A stretch of DNA of 64,000 nucleotides from Pseudomonas hefeiensis (GTDB lineage: Bacteria; Pseudomonadota; Gammaproteobacteria; Pseudomonadales; Pseudomonadaceae), in the NCBI RefSeq assembly GCF_030687835.1, contig NZ_CP117449.1:3658001-3722000 (forward strand). The letters run 5' to 3'. Of this stretch, positions 37,439-49,547 are shown piece by piece. The notes under the pieces were generated by a model. The model searched no databases. It saw nothing but the letters and a program-made list of their open reading frames with translations, and was not told the DNA's origin. Positions within the stretch are counted from its first letter, which is position 1. Every line of letters begins with the position of its first letter. The position numbers and the translations under genes are program-made.

Positions 37439-38365
37439 TCACTTGAACTGGTCGACGTTCTCCGGGGTGATCAGGCGATACGGCACCCACACGGCCTGCT
37501 CGACGGGCTGCTTCTTGACCATTTTCACCGCCGTATCGATGGAGCCGTCGGCCTGGCCCTTGGCGTCCTGGAACACCGAGACCGCCATCTCGCCTTTCTT
37601 CACGGCGTTCAGGCCGTCCGGCGTGCCATCGACCCCGGCGATCAGTACGCTGCCTTTCTCCTTGCCGGCACCCTTGAGTGCCATGGCCGCGCCGATGGCC
37701 ATTTCGTCGTTGTTGGAGACCACGGCATTGAACTCACGACCCTGAGTCAGCCAGTCGTTCACCAGTGTCATGCCTTTATCCCGCGACCAGATACCGGTCT
37801 GCTCTTGCTCGATCTTGATGCCCGGGTACTTGGCCAGCACTTCCTTGACGCCCTTGGTGCGGTTGGTGGTGGAGTTGTTCGCCAGGTCACCCAGCAGAAT
37901 CACGATGTTGCCCTTGCCACCCATCTTGTCGGCCAGGTATTGCATCTGCATCCGGCCGGCTTCCAGATCGTCGGACGCCACGGTCACCACGCCAGCGGGC
38001 AGCTTCAGGTCGTCGGGACGACGATTGACGTACACCAACGGGATACCGGCGGCGACGGCGGCCTGGGTTATGCGCTGGGTGGCGGCAGTGTCCACCGGGT
38101 TGACGATGATTGCGTCGACCTTCTGGCTGATAAAGTTTTCCACCTGACTCAGTTGCTTGACCACATCACTGCGTGCGTCTTCGAACTGCAAGGTGACGTC
38201 GTCCGGCAGGGACTTGGCTTTGCTGTCCATCGACTCACGCAGGTACGTCAGCCAGGTGTCATCGAACTGGGACATGCTGACGCCGATCTTCAGGTCCGCC
38301 AGGGCGGCGCCGCTGGTGAGCATCAACGACAGGGCCAGCGAGGCGATACGGGTCTTGGTCTTCAT
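37439..38365 (-). CDS. ibpA: Inositol ABC transporter substrate-binding protein
   Basis: A 308-residue periplasmic sugar-binding protein: signal peptide of 23 residues (LALSLMLTSGAALA), then DLKIGVSMSQFDDTWLTYLR, DAIIVNPVDTAATQRITQAA, NRRPDDLKLPAG and AVVSNNDEMAIGAAMAL. It is a pentose/inositol-type binding protein. First gene of the importer operon; a 16-bp TGGAAAAT palindrome lies about 313 bp upstream of its start. Confidence 0.88.
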   Translation of the reverse strand: MKTKTRIASLALSLMLTSGAALADLKIGVSMSQFDDTWLTYLRESMDSKAKSLPDDVTLQFEDARSDVVKQLSQVENFISQKVDAIIVNPVDTAATQRITQAAVAAGIPLVYVNRRPDDLKLPAGVVTVASDDLEAGRMQMQYLADKMGGKGNIVILLGDLANNSTTNRTKGVKEVLAKYPGIKIEQEQTGIWSRDKGMTLVNDWLTQGREFNAVVSNNDEMAIGAAMALKGAGKEKGSVLIAGVDGTPDGLNAVKKGEMAVSVFQDAKGQADGSIDTAVKMVKKQPVEQAVWVPYRLITPENVDQFK

Positions 38366-38677
38366 GAACGGTCTTTCTCCACTTTTTTGTTGGTTTTATG
38401 GATAAGGCGTGATGGATCTCAGGAACGGGGCAAACGCACGATGGGCGCACCGGGCATGCAACACACCACGGCGCCGTTGCGCTGAATGCACAGGGATTCG
38501 AACAGGGGAAGGATTGCGCACAAGCGCAGCAGGCGTGGCAGGTGAAACGCAGAGCGGCTGAAGGTTTTCATCGACGGTACCTAGCTGTGTTTCTTGTTTT
38601 TGTTTTGTCCGTGATTGGCTCAAGGCGGGCTTGGCAAAAGACGAACAGGGTTGTCGGTAACCTGGAATCGACTTTAT

Positions 38678-38693
38678 TGGAAAATATTTTCCA
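38678..38693. promoter_or_regulatory. Perfect 16-bp palindrome, probable IolR (RpiR) operator
   Basis: TGGAAAATATTTTCCA, a perfect palindrome, lies in the 348-bp space between ibpA and the upstream oxidoreductase. A closely related site occurs before iolC at 49358-49373. RpiR-family repressors bind such AT-rich palindromes. Nothing else is seen in 38366-38713. Confidence 0.6.
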
Positions 38694-38713
38694 TATCAAC
38701 TCATTTTAGAATT

Positions 38714-39766
38714 TTATTCGTTTTTTATTCCATGGCCGACAGGCGTGGATAACATCACCACTTCACCCTGTTCGGCGCTCTGCCTTGCCGCGTCCAGAAT
38801 GCGCGTGGTCGCCAGTGCATCACGAGCTTGCACTGGCAGCGGGCCGGCGTTCTGCAAGGCGGTTTGCAGGCTCTGGTAGAACGCCATCCAGCAGCCGCGC
38901 TCCGACGCCACACGCTCGCGCTCGCTACCTTGCTCGAACCAGCCCCAGCGCCGATGCTCTTCGCTCCCCCAGCGCTCACCCTCGGTCGCCGGGCTCAACC
39001 CAGCCAGCGCCTGGGCCTCCTGCCCGTCCAGGCCCTCGACGGTGTAACAGCCCTCGGTGCCGCTGACCCGAAAGCGCGGGCGCGGTGCGTTTTGCAGGCA
39101 ACTGCCGCTCAGGTGGGAAAGCACGCCGCTGGCATGGGTCAGGCACATAAAAAAGCCGTTGTCGAACGTCTGGTCGGGTTGTCGGTAATCCAGCTCGGCG
39201 TACACCCTGGTCACCGGCCCGAACAATTGCAGCGCCTGGTCCACCAGATGGCTACCCAGGTCCCGCAGAAACCCGCCGCCGCTGCCTTTGCCGACTGAGG
39301 CAGGCGAATAGCGCTCGACGCTGGACTCAAAACGAATGACTTGCCCCAGCGCAGCGGACTCCAGCAGTTTGCGCAAGGTCAGGTAGTCCGAATCCCAGCG
39401 GCGATTCTGATACACGGTCAGCGGCACGTTGCGCTGCTCGGCGGCCAGCACCATCGCCTCGGCCTGTGCGGCATCAAGGGCGAAAGGTTTGTCGCTGACC
39501 ACCGCCACACCCAGTTCAATGGCCTGCATGACCACGGCCGGACGACCGTCCAGCGGCGTGGACACCACCACCGCATCGACGCCTGCGGCCACCAACTGTT
39601 CGAGGGTGTCGAAGGCTTGGGCGTGCGGGTGCTCATTCGCCAGTTGCTGGCGCCGCTCAGCGGACCGCGTCACCACGCCGACAAACGTAGCCCCGGGCAG
39701 ACTGCTGATCAGCGGCGCATGGAAAAACCGCCCGCCCTTGCCGTAGCCTACTAGTCCGATGCGCAT
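38714..39766 (-). CDS. Gfo/Idh/MocA-family oxidoreductase in inositol cluster
   Basis: A 350-residue NAD(P)-dependent dehydrogenase: RIGLVGYGKGGRFFHAPLIS (Rossmann), VVSDKPFALDAAQAEAMV (catalytic Lys of the EKP-like motif), and LRDLGSHLVDQALQLFG (metal-free active-site histidine). The ATG at 39766 follows AAGGAG. It lies between iolG and the importer operon. It could oxidise scyllo-inositol or another isomer as IolW/IolX do, but this is inferred from position. Confidence 0.85.
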   Translation of the reverse strand: MRIGLVGYGKGGRFFHAPLISSLPGATFVGVVTRSAERRQQLANEHPHAQAFDTLEQLVAAGVDAVVVSTPLDGRPAVVMQAIELGVAVVSDKPFALDAAQAEAMVLAAEQRNVPLTVYQNRRWDSDYLTLRKLLESAALGQVIRFESSVERYSPASVGKGSGGGFLRDLGSHLVDQALQLFGPVTRVYAELDYRQPDQTFDNGFFMCLTHASGVLSHLSGSCLQNAPRPRFRVSGTEGCYTVEGLDGQEAQALAGLSPATEGERWGSEEHRRWGWFEQGSERERVASERGCWMAFYQSLQTALQNAGPLPVQARDALATTRILDAARQSAEQGEVVMLSTPVGHGIKNE

Positions 39767-39896
39767 GAAAGCTCCTTGTTGATCACTGAATGAATGCAAG
39801 CCCAGCTCCCACAGTTTGTTCTCGGGTAACTGCGGGAACTCTGCTCACCACAGATCCCATGTGGGAGCGAGTATCTTCAGGGTAAACGCGGTCGAC

Positions 39897-39986
39897 TGTG
39901 GGAGCGGGCTGGCTCGCGAAGGCGGCGGTACATTCAGCATTGATGGCGACTGACACTACGCCTTCGCGAGCAAGCCCGCTCCCATA
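39897..39986. repeat. REP/BIME inverted pair
   Basis: TGTGGGAGCGGGCTGGCTCG pairs with CGAGCAAGCCCGCTCCCATA, in the gap between iolG and the oxidoreductase; an isolated half-arm lies at about 39860. Confidence 0.85.
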
Positions 39987-39996
39987 GGGAATGCAT

Positions 39997-42968
<2,972 letters not shown>

Positions 42969-43000
42969 GCTTGCACCTTTTCAAACGCAACTCGGTCGAG

Positions 43001-43090
43001 TGTGGGAGCGGGCTTGCTCGCGAAAGCGGTGTGTCAGGCGACATCAATGTTGGCTGTACTGCCGCCTTCGCGAGCAAGCCCGCTCCCACA
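43001..43090. repeat. REP/BIME inverted pair between iolD and iolI-like gene
   Basis: TGTGGGAGCGGGCTTGCTCG and complement, with inner GCGAAAGCGGTGTGTCAG not fully mirrored. It splits the inositol transcript upstream of iolD. Confidence 0.9.
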
Positions 43091-43117
43091 GGGGTTCTTC
43101 ATCATTTGAGGACTGTG

Positions 43118-43939
43118 TCAGGCCTGGGGGTTTTGCAAGTGGTTCATACTCGCCCCCAATGCCTGGCGAATGTCAGCCAGTTCATGAATGCTCTGGGCAA
43201 ATGGTTCGAAGGACAGGTAGCCCTCGTAACCACCGGCCCGCAACGCCTCGATCTGCGCGGCATTGCCCAGGATGTCGGCCTCGCCCACCAGCACGCGGTG
43301 GCCGTCGCGGATGGTCGTCAAGGGTGCCTGGGCATCCTCGACACCGGAGATGTGTACCAGCCCGGTCAGCTCGGGAAAAAATTCCTGCTCACCGGCCAGG
43401 TGATGATGAAAGGTGTCATGCACCAGCCGGAACACATCCAGCCCGCCAGTCGCCTTGATCGCTTCCACTGCCGTGCGCTTGCGCCGCAGCGAACATTCCT
43501 CGAAACCCAACGGTTCGATGAAACCGTAGATGCCGAACGCCCGCAGGATCGGCGCCAGCTCACTGAGGGCCGTGCGCAATCCCGCGGCGCGTTCTGCCTC
43601 GCTGCGCGGGTCGGCGCGATCGTTGAGCGGGCACATCACCAGTCCCTCGGCGCCGCATTCGCGAGCATAGTCCGCCAGCCGCACGGCCTGGGCACGGCGC
43701 TCCTCGTTCCACACGTCGAAGGGATACAGCGCGTTGATCGACAACACCGTGATACCCCGTTCCTCGCACAACTCACGCACCTGTGCGGGCGGCATGCCGT
43801 TTTCGATCTCGACTCCTTGCAGGTCGTTGCGAATCTCGATGGCATCGGTTTTCAAGGCCAGCGCCAGGTCAATGAAATCAGGCAGTGACAGGCGCGGGGC
43901 AACCATTCGGTTCAGGGCAAAACGCAGGGGTTTGTTCAT
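43118..43939 (-). CDS. iolI: TIM-barrel isomerase/epimerase (IolI-like)
   Basis: A 273-residue xylose-isomerase-like TIM barrel of AP_endonuc_2 type. Metal ligands: the Glu in GIYGFIEPLGFEE, the His in LVHDTFHHHLAG and GLVHISGVED, and the Glu in GYLSFEPFAQ. IolI converts 2-keto-myo-inositol to 1-keto-D-chiro-inositol. The ATG at 43939 follows GGAGGG; the frame starts at 43963 without a site. Assignment by cluster and length (B. subtilis IolI 278). Confidence 0.78.
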   Translation of the reverse strand: MNKPLRFALNRMVAPRLSLPDFIDLALALKTDAIEIRNDLQGVEIENGMPPAQVRELCEERGITVLSINALYPFDVWNEERRAQAVRLADYARECGAEGLVMCPLNDRADPRSEAERAAGLRTALSELAPILRAFGIYGFIEPLGFEECSLRRKRTAVEAIKATGGLDVFRLVHDTFHHHLAGEQEFFPELTGLVHISGVEDAQAPLTTIRDGHRVLVGEADILGNAAQIEALRAGGYEGYLSFEPFAQSIHELADIRQALGASMNHLQNPQA

Positions 43940-43969
43940 TGTTGTTATCCCTCCGGCATTCATAAAAAA

Positions 43970-45472
43970 TTATTGGGCGGTCGGCATGCTGAACTCGGGA
44001 CCCTTGGCAATGCTGTCGGGCCAGCGCTGCATCACGCTTTTGTAGCGGCTGTAAAAGCGCAAACCTTCTTCACCGTAGGCATGGTGATCGCCAAACAGCG
44101 AGCGCTTCCAGCCGCCAAAGGAATGCCAGGCCATGGGCACCGGAATCGGCACGTTGATACCGACCATGCCGACCTTGATGCTGCGGGCAAACGCCCGGGC
44201 AATGCCGCCGTCACGGGTGAAGCAGGACACGCCGTTGCCGAACTCGTGAGCATTGATCAAGGCCACTGCGCTGGCGAAATCCGCCACGCGGACGATGCCC
44301 AGCACCGGACCGAAGATCTCTTGCTGGTAGATGCTCATCTGGGCGGTGACCTGGTCGAACAATGTCGCCCCGACAAAGAAACCGTCCTCGGCCCCCGGCA
44401 CTTTGAAACCACGGCCATCGACAATCAGCCGAGCGCCTTCGGCCACGCCCGCGTCGATAAAACCTTCGACCTTGGCCTTGTGCTCAGCGGTGACCAGCGG
44501 CCCCATGTCGGTACCAGGTTGCTGGCCATTGCCGATCTTCAACTGGTCAATGCGAGGCAACAGTTTGGCGATCAGTTCATCGCCCACATCACCCACCGCC
44601 ACGGCAATGGAAATCGCCATGCAACGTTCGCCGGCCGAGCCGTAGGCCGCGCCGATCAGCGCATCCGCCGCCTGGTCGAGGTCGGCATCGGGCATGACGA
44701 TCATGTGATTTTTCGCTCCGCCAAGCGCCTGTACACGCTTGCCGTTCGCCGTGCCCTGCTGGTGGATGTACTCGGCAATCGGCGTGGAGCCGACAAAGGA
44801 AATCGCTTCGATGTGCGGGTGCTGCAACAGCGCATCTACCGCCACTTTGTCGCCCTGGACCACATTGAAAACGCCGTCGGGCAAGCCGGCTTCCGTCAGC
44901 AGCCGGGCCATCAGCAAACTGGCGGACGGATCGCGCTCCGAAGGCTTGAGGATGAAGCAGTTGCCGGTGACCAGTGCCAGGGGAATCATCCACAACGGCA
45001 CCATCACCGGGAAATTGAACGGCGTGATGCCGGCACACACCCCCAGGGGCTGGCGCAGGTTCCAGTTGTCGATGCCGCCGCCGATGTTGTCGCTGAAATC
45101 GGTCTTGAGCAGGTTCGGCGCACCGCAGGCGTACTCGACGATCTCGATGCCACGGGTGACTTCGCCATGGGCATCGGACAGCACCTTGCCGTGCTCGCGA
45201 CTGATGATCTGCGCCAGTTCGTCATGATGGCGGTCGAGCAATTCCTTGAACTTGAACATCACCCGCGAACGGCGCAAGGACGATTGCTCGGACCAGCCCG
45301 GGAATGCCGCCAGCGCCGAAGCCACCGCGGCCTCGACGGTGCCCGGTTCGGCCAGCGCCACCCGGGCCTGGACCGCGCCGGTAGCCGGGTTGAAGACGTT
45401 GCTGAACCGCACCGTGTCGCTGTCCTGCACTCGACCGCTGATGTAATGGCCTACAACCGGGACATCGCTCAT
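43970..45472 (-). CDS. mmsA: CoA-acylating methylmalonate-semialdehyde dehydrogenase
   Basis: A 500-residue aldehyde dehydrogenase of MmsA/IolA type: [23 protein letters not shown]-binding [34 protein letters not shown] and the catalytic cysteine in [14 protein letters not shown]. It converts malonic semialdehyde to acetyl-CoA and CO2, the last step of inositol breakdown (also used in valine degradation). It lies 30 bp downstream of iolB. Confidence 0.95.
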   Translation of the reverse strand: MSDVPVVGHYISGRVQDSDTVRFSNVFNPATGAVQARVALAEPGTVEAAVASALAAFPGWSEQSSLRRSRVMFKFKELLDRHHDELAQIISREHGKVLSDAHGEVTRGIEIVEYACGAPNLLKTDFSDNIGGGIDNWNLRQPLGVCAGITPFNFPVMVPLWMIPLALVTGNCFILKPSERDPSASLLMARLLTEAGLPDGVFNVVQGDKVAVDALLQHPHIEAISFVGSTPIAEYIHQQGTANGKRVQALGGAKNHMIVMPDADLDQAADALIGAAYGSAGERCMAISIAVAVGDVGDELIAKLLPRIDQLKIGNGQQPGTDMGPLVTAEHKAKVEGFIDAGVAEGARLIVDGRGFKVPGAEDGFFVGATLFDQVTAQMSIYQQEIFGPVLGIVRVADFASAVALINAHEFGNGVSCFTRDGGIARAFARSIKVGMVGINVPIPVPMAWHSFGGWKRSLFGDHHAYGEEGLRFYSRYKSVMQRWPDSIAKGPEFSMPTAQ

Positions 45473-45502
45473 TGTTCTTGTTCTCCGTGCAAAGGGTGGA
45501 AG

Positions 45503-46312
45503 TCAGAGATCGAGCAGCCAACTGTGCTGCGGATCGTTATGGAACTGCCAGACCCGTTTCGGGCCGGCCATGACGTTCAGGTAATACGACTCGTACCCGT
45601 AGGGCACGCTGACCGGGTGGTAACCCTTGGGCACCACCACCAGGTCGCTGTTTTCCACGGCCATGGCCTGGTCGATGCTGCGGTCATCGGTGTAGACCCG
45701 CTGGAACACGAACCCTTGGGACGGGTTGACCTGGTGGTAATAGGTTTCTTCCAGGAAGCTCTGGTGCGGCAGGTCATCAGTGTCGTGTTTGTGGGGCGGG
45801 TAGCTCGATGAATGCCCCGACGGCGTGCGCACCTCCACCACCAGCAGCGAGTGGGCCGGCTCACTGTCGGGCAGGATGTCGCAGACATAGCGAGTGTTGG
45901 CGCCCTTGCCGCGCACGCTGCGCTTCATGCTGTCGGGACGGATCAACCGCGGGCCATAGTTGTTCTGGTCGCCGCCCGGCGCGGCACACACGGCCAGTTG
46001 CACGTCGCTCAGGGCGGCCACCTGGGCCTGGCTGCCGGGCGGCAGGTACACGGCGTAGGGCGATTTGTCCTCGAACACCGATTGACGATCACCCAGGTTG
46101 TCCCAGTCGAAGCTGCCCTGCCCCGGCGCTTCACCCTTGAGGCTGATTCGCCCGCAGAGCAAGACCAGGCACAGTTCCTTGTCGGCGGCAGCCACCGGCA
46201 GCTTTTCACCCAGACTCAAGCGGTAGGCGGCAAACCCGACATACTCCAGTTCGCCGGCGGGTAGCTGGACCATGGTCTGGCCGCTTGGCTGGCTTTTGAT
46301 CAACAGGCTCAT
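45503..46312 (-). CDS. iolB: 5-deoxy-glucuronate isomerase
   Basis: A 269-residue bicupin (B. subtilis IolB 271): the C-terminal cupin has SGHSSSYPPHKHDTDDLPHQ and LEETYYHQVNPSQGFVFQRV (metal-binding His and Glu), then GYHPVSVPYGYESYYLNVM. It isomerises 5-deoxy-glucuronate to 2-deoxy-5-keto-gluconate. Its start overlaps the iolE stop by 4 bp (ATGA). Confidence 0.95.
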   Translation of the reverse strand: MSLLIKSQPSGQTMVQLPAGELEYVGFAAYRLSLGEKLPVAAADKELCLVLLCGRISLKGEAPGQGSFDWDNLGDRQSVFEDKSPYAVYLPPGSQAQVAALSDVQLAVCAAPGGDQNNYGPRLIRPDSMKRSVRGKGANTRYVCDILPDSEPAHSLLVVEVRTPSGHSSSYPPHKHDTDDLPHQSFLEETYYHQVNPSQGFVFQRVYTDDRSIDQAMAVENSDLVVVPKGYHPVSVPYGYESYYLNVMAGPKRVWQFHNDPQHSWLLDL

Positions 46313-47202
46313 GACAAAGTCCTCTCTTGCAGCAAGGCGCGCAGGGTGTCGTAGCCTTTCTTGGCGTAGGCATAACTCGGTGCCACGGCCGGATCCTGTT
46401 CGGCTTCTACGACCAGCCAGCCGTGATAGTCGGCGGCCAGCAGGACGTCCAGCAACGCGGCAAAGTCGATGTCACCGTCACCCGGTACGGTGAAGGTGCC
46501 GTTGATGATGCAGTCGGGGAAACTCCAGAGGTTGTTGCGCGCCAGTTGCACCACAGGCTTGCGCACGTCCTTGAAATGCACATGGCAAATGCGCTCGATG
46601 TGCTTGCGCAACACCTGCAAGGGTTCGCCTCCGCCCATGTAGCAGTGGCCCGAGTCGAACAGCAGGCCGACTTCGTTGCCGGTCAGGGCCATCAGTTTGT
46701 CGATGTCCGAAGGCGACTCGACATAGGCGCCCATATGATGGTGATACGCCAGGCGCACACCCCGGGACAGGGTGAAGCGCGCCAGTTCGGTGAGTTTTTC
46801 GGCGTAGTCTTGCCAGGCTTCGTCCGTGTGAAAACGCGGCCGCTCGATCAGTGGGATGCGCTGGCCCTGAATGGAATCGGCCACCTCACCGTACACCAGC
46901 ACCGTCGCACCGTTTTGCGCCAGCAACTCGACATGGCTGGCGATGGCGTCGATTTCTTCGGCCGCCGAGCGCCGGGCCAGACGACTGGAATACCAGCCGG
47001 AGACCAGCGCCAGGTCATAGGGCCGCAGCACATCGCCAACGCCCTTGGCATCCTTGGGAAACTTGCCGTTGAGTTCGAAACCTTCATAACCGATTTCCTT
47101 GCCTTCGCTCAGCGCCGTACTCAACGGCGTCTCGCCACCCAACGATGGCAGGTCGTCGTTGCTCCAGGAAATCGGGTTGATGCCAATTCGAATAGCGGGC
47201 AT
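46309..47202 (-). CDS. iolE: Myo-inosose-2 dehydratase
   Basis: A 297-residue TIM-barrel lyase: RIGINPISWSNDDLPSLGGE (diagnostic IolE start), YHHHMGAYVESPSDIDKLM, LLFDSGHCYMGGG and ICHVHFKDVRKPVV (metal ligands). It dehydrates scyllo-inosose to the trihydroxycyclohexanedione. The ATG at 47202 follows AAAAGGTG; the open frame reaches 47244 without a site. Confidence 0.95.
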   Translation of the reverse strand: MPAIRIGINPISWSNDDLPSLGGETPLSTALSEGKEIGYEGFELNGKFPKDAKGVGDVLRPYDLALVSGWYSSRLARRSAAEEIDAIASHVELLAQNGATVLVYGEVADSIQGQRIPLIERPRFHTDEAWQDYAEKLTELARFTLSRGVRLAYHHHMGAYVESPSDIDKLMALTGNEVGLLFDSGHCYMGGGEPLQVLRKHIERICHVHFKDVRKPVVQLARNNLWSFPDCIINGTFTVPGDGDIDFAALLDVLLAADYHGWLVVEAEQDPAVAPSYAYAKKGYDTLRALLQERTLS

Positions 47203-47250
47203 GGCTGCACCTTTTATTGTTTTTTCACAAATCCGTAAGAACAACGCTGC

Positions 47251-47280
47251 CCCTGTGGGAGCAGGCTCGCTCCCACAGGG
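47251..47280. repeat. Short REP hairpin between iolC and iolE
   Basis: CCCTGTGGGAGC and GCTCCCACAGGG pair around AGGCTC, in the 94-bp gap. A compact REP-derived hairpin. Confidence 0.8.
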
Positions 47281-47296
47281 TCAGTGTTCACAGCTT

Positions 47297-49234
47297 TTAA
47301 CTTCGCGCAGCACGCCACGCCTCGATCAACTCCACAAACCTGCCCTGCACCTGTCGGATCAACGTTTCATCGTCGATTTCCCCGGCCAGCCAGGCTCGGC
47401 TCGGTTCCTGGAAAATCGTCCGCCCGACAGCAAACCCACGGCAGGTTGTGCTCTGACTGGCCTGGCGAAAGCCTTCGGCCAGTGCGGCGGCCGGGGCGTT
47501 GAGGCCCAGCAGGACCACGCCGCGGCAATACGGGTCGCGCTGTTGAATCAGTTCGTCGAGCTGTTTCCACTGCTCCGCTGTCTGGGCCTGGATCTTCCAC
47601 CATGCCGGGAAGATGCCCAGGTTGTAGAGGCGTTTGAGGGCGCGATACAGCACGTCCGGGTGCGGCGACGGGTGATCGTTGGGGGGAATGACCTCCAGCA
47701 GCAGTTCGTGACCGCTGACCTGGGACGCCTGATACAACCCCATTAGCTGCGCCTCCTGCTCCAGGCGCAGCAGCGGTTCGTCGTCGGGGTGAAATTGCAC
47801 CAGGCACTTGATGATCTGTTCCTGTGGCCAGGCGATCAGGTTGCTGCCAATGGAGCGCCCGTGTTCGAACGCCAGTGGTCGCGAACCCTGGACTTCCACC
47901 GGCCGCGCCACCCACCAGTCACGTCCGGTGGCGGCGTTCAGCGAATCCTGGCCGAAACGTTGATCGGCCAGCAAACCAACATCAGCCTCGATGCCTTGAC
48001 GCTTCAAGTCGGTTTCGACCCGCTCCACGGCCTGGATGAACAGTTGTTTGAGTTCGCTGATGGCGCTCAGCTCGCGACCGCCTTTGTGGGCCAGCTCCAC
48101 CAGTTGCCAGCGATGATCGAAGGCAAAAATGAACAGTTGTTTCCACTGTTTGCGCGGCACGCTGACCTGATGCAGACGTTGCAATACCACGTCCTGATCC
48201 GGCCGGGTAATGGGTACCGGGCTATTGAACAGATAGTCGAGTTCAGCCCGGGTCGGCATCGCAGGAGCACAGGCGTGGCGCGACACCACCAGGCCACCGC
48301 AGGCGTTGGCCAACTGGCAGCAGCGCTCATCGCTGGCGTCCTCCAGCCAACCGGTGAGAAAGCCCGACATGAAGGCATCACCTGCGCCCAATACGTTCAG
48401 TACCTCAACCCGAACCCCGGGATAGAGGGCGCCGTCTTCAAGGCGGCTCGGGATGGCACCGTGGATCACCGTGCAGCCCTGTGGGCCAAGCTTGACCACC
48501 AGGGTCGCCGCCGTCAGCGCGCGCACGCTGCGCAATGCGCTCAACAGGTCTTCGCGGCCACCGGCGATCAGGAATTCTTCCTCGGTGCCGACGATCAGGT
48601 CAAACCGCGGCAGGATGCTCTGCACGTGCTGGCTGACCTTCTGGTCGGCGACGAACCGGGTCTCGCCATCGGCCTTGCCTGCCAGGCCCCAGAGTACCGG
48701 GCGATAGTCGATGTCCAACACGCGTTTGACGTTGTGCTTCTCGGCGTAATCCAGTGCCTGAGTGCTGGCCTTGTAGACGCCTTCGGTAGAGAAATGAGTG
48801 CCGGTAATCAGCAGGGACTTGCTGGAAGCGATGAAGGCCTCGTCAATGTCTTCGGCGCGCAGCGCCATGTCGGCGCAGTTTTCCCGGTAGAACACCAAGG
48901 GAAAGGTTTCCCGGTCCTTGATACCCAGCAGGACCATGGCCGTCAGACGTTCAGGGTCGACCTTGATGCCACTGACATCGCAGCCCTCGCGAACCAGGGA
49001 CTCCACCAGGAAGCGACCCATATGGTCGTCCCCTACCCGGCTCAGCATCGCCGACTTGAGCCCCAACCGCGCGGTGCCAAAGGCGATGTTGGCCGACGAG
49101 CCACCCAGGTATTTGGCGAAGCTTGCGACATCTTCCAGACGCGCGCCGACTTGCTGCGCGTAGAGGTCGACGCCCAGGCGTCCCAGGCAGATCACATCCA
49201 ATTGACGCCCACTGGCAAAACGAGTCTGGCCCAT
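47297..49234 (-). CDS. iolC: Bifunctional 5-dehydro-2-deoxygluconokinase / DUF2090 (aldolase-type)
   Basis: A 645-residue fusion. Residues 1 to about 325 are a PfkB kinase (LDVICLGRLGVDLYAQQVGA, AKYLGGSSANIAFGTARLGL, and the ATP/catalytic motif VLNVLGAGDAFMSGFLTGW). From about 335 to the end is DUF2090 (KQLFIFAFDHRWQLVELAHK, LVQFHPDDEPLLRLEQE, EVIPPNDH), an aldolase-like barrel. DUF2090 is usually taken to supply the 2-deoxy-5-keto-6-phosphogluconate aldolase step (IolJ); no other iolJ is in the window. It heads the leftward iol operon; a probable IolR operator lies 124 bp upstream. Confidence 0.93.
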   Translation of the reverse strand: MGQTRFASGRQLDVICLGRLGVDLYAQQVGARLEDVASFAKYLGGSSANIAFGTARLGLKSAMLSRVGDDHMGRFLVESLVREGCDVSGIKVDPERLTAMVLLGIKDRETFPLVFYRENCADMALRAEDIDEAFIASSKSLLITGTHFSTEGVYKASTQALDYAEKHNVKRVLDIDYRPVLWGLAGKADGETRFVADQKVSQHVQSILPRFDLIVGTEEEFLIAGGREDLLSALRSVRALTAATLVVKLGPQGCTVIHGAIPSRLEDGALYPGVRVEVLNVLGAGDAFMSGFLTGWLEDASDERCCQLANACGGLVVSRHACAPAMPTRAELDYLFNSPVPITRPDQDVVLQRLHQVSVPRKQWKQLFIFAFDHRWQLVELAHKGGRELSAISELKQLFIQAVERVETDLKRQGIEADVGLLADQRFGQDSLNAATGRDWWVARPVEVQGSRPLAFEHGRSIGSNLIAWPQEQIIKCLVQFHPDDEPLLRLEQEAQLMGLYQASQVSGHELLLEVIPPNDHPSPHPDVLYRALKRLYNLGIFPAWWKIQAQTAEQWKQLDELIQQRDPYCRGVVLLGLNAPAAALAEGFRQASQSTTCRGFAVGRTIFQEPSRAWLAGEIDDETLIRQVQGRFVELIEAWRAARS

Positions 49235-49357
49235 GCTGGCTCCTGTTATTTTTATCAGCCCGCGCTTGCCACCGAAACCGGCGTCAACGCTGTTGGTGGA
49301 TGCAGACTAAAACGAGCAGCAGCCAATAATCAATAATTATTCTATAAATTTTTTACG

Positions 49358-49373
49358 TGGAATATTTTTTCCA
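49358..49373. promoter_or_regulatory. Imperfect palindrome before iolC, probable IolR operator
   Basis: TGGAATATTTTTTCCA, six of eight positions mirrored, in the 313-bp divergent space between iolC (-) and the RpiR gene (+). It shares the TGGAA-TTCCA frame of the site at 38678-38693. Very AT-rich DNA (49320-49350) sits beside it on the iolC side. Confidence 0.55.
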
Positions 49374-49547
49374 ATACGCTATCACTGGAGCGCGCCAGAC
49401 GCAGTGCATCGTTTCAGCAGCGACTGCAACGTTGTCTGCTCATGATTTTCCCCGCGCCTACGCTGTAGACTGCGATCAGCCAACCTATTGTCGAGGGCCG
49501 GGCCTTTTTCCGGGCGGCCCTATAAGAACAAGCCAGAAGGATTTTCT

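Noticed and set aside
38396..38623. Minus-strand open frame of 75 codons upstream of ibpA
   Set aside because: Arginine-rich, with no ribosome site and no recognisable domain; it fills a promoter region next to the operator.
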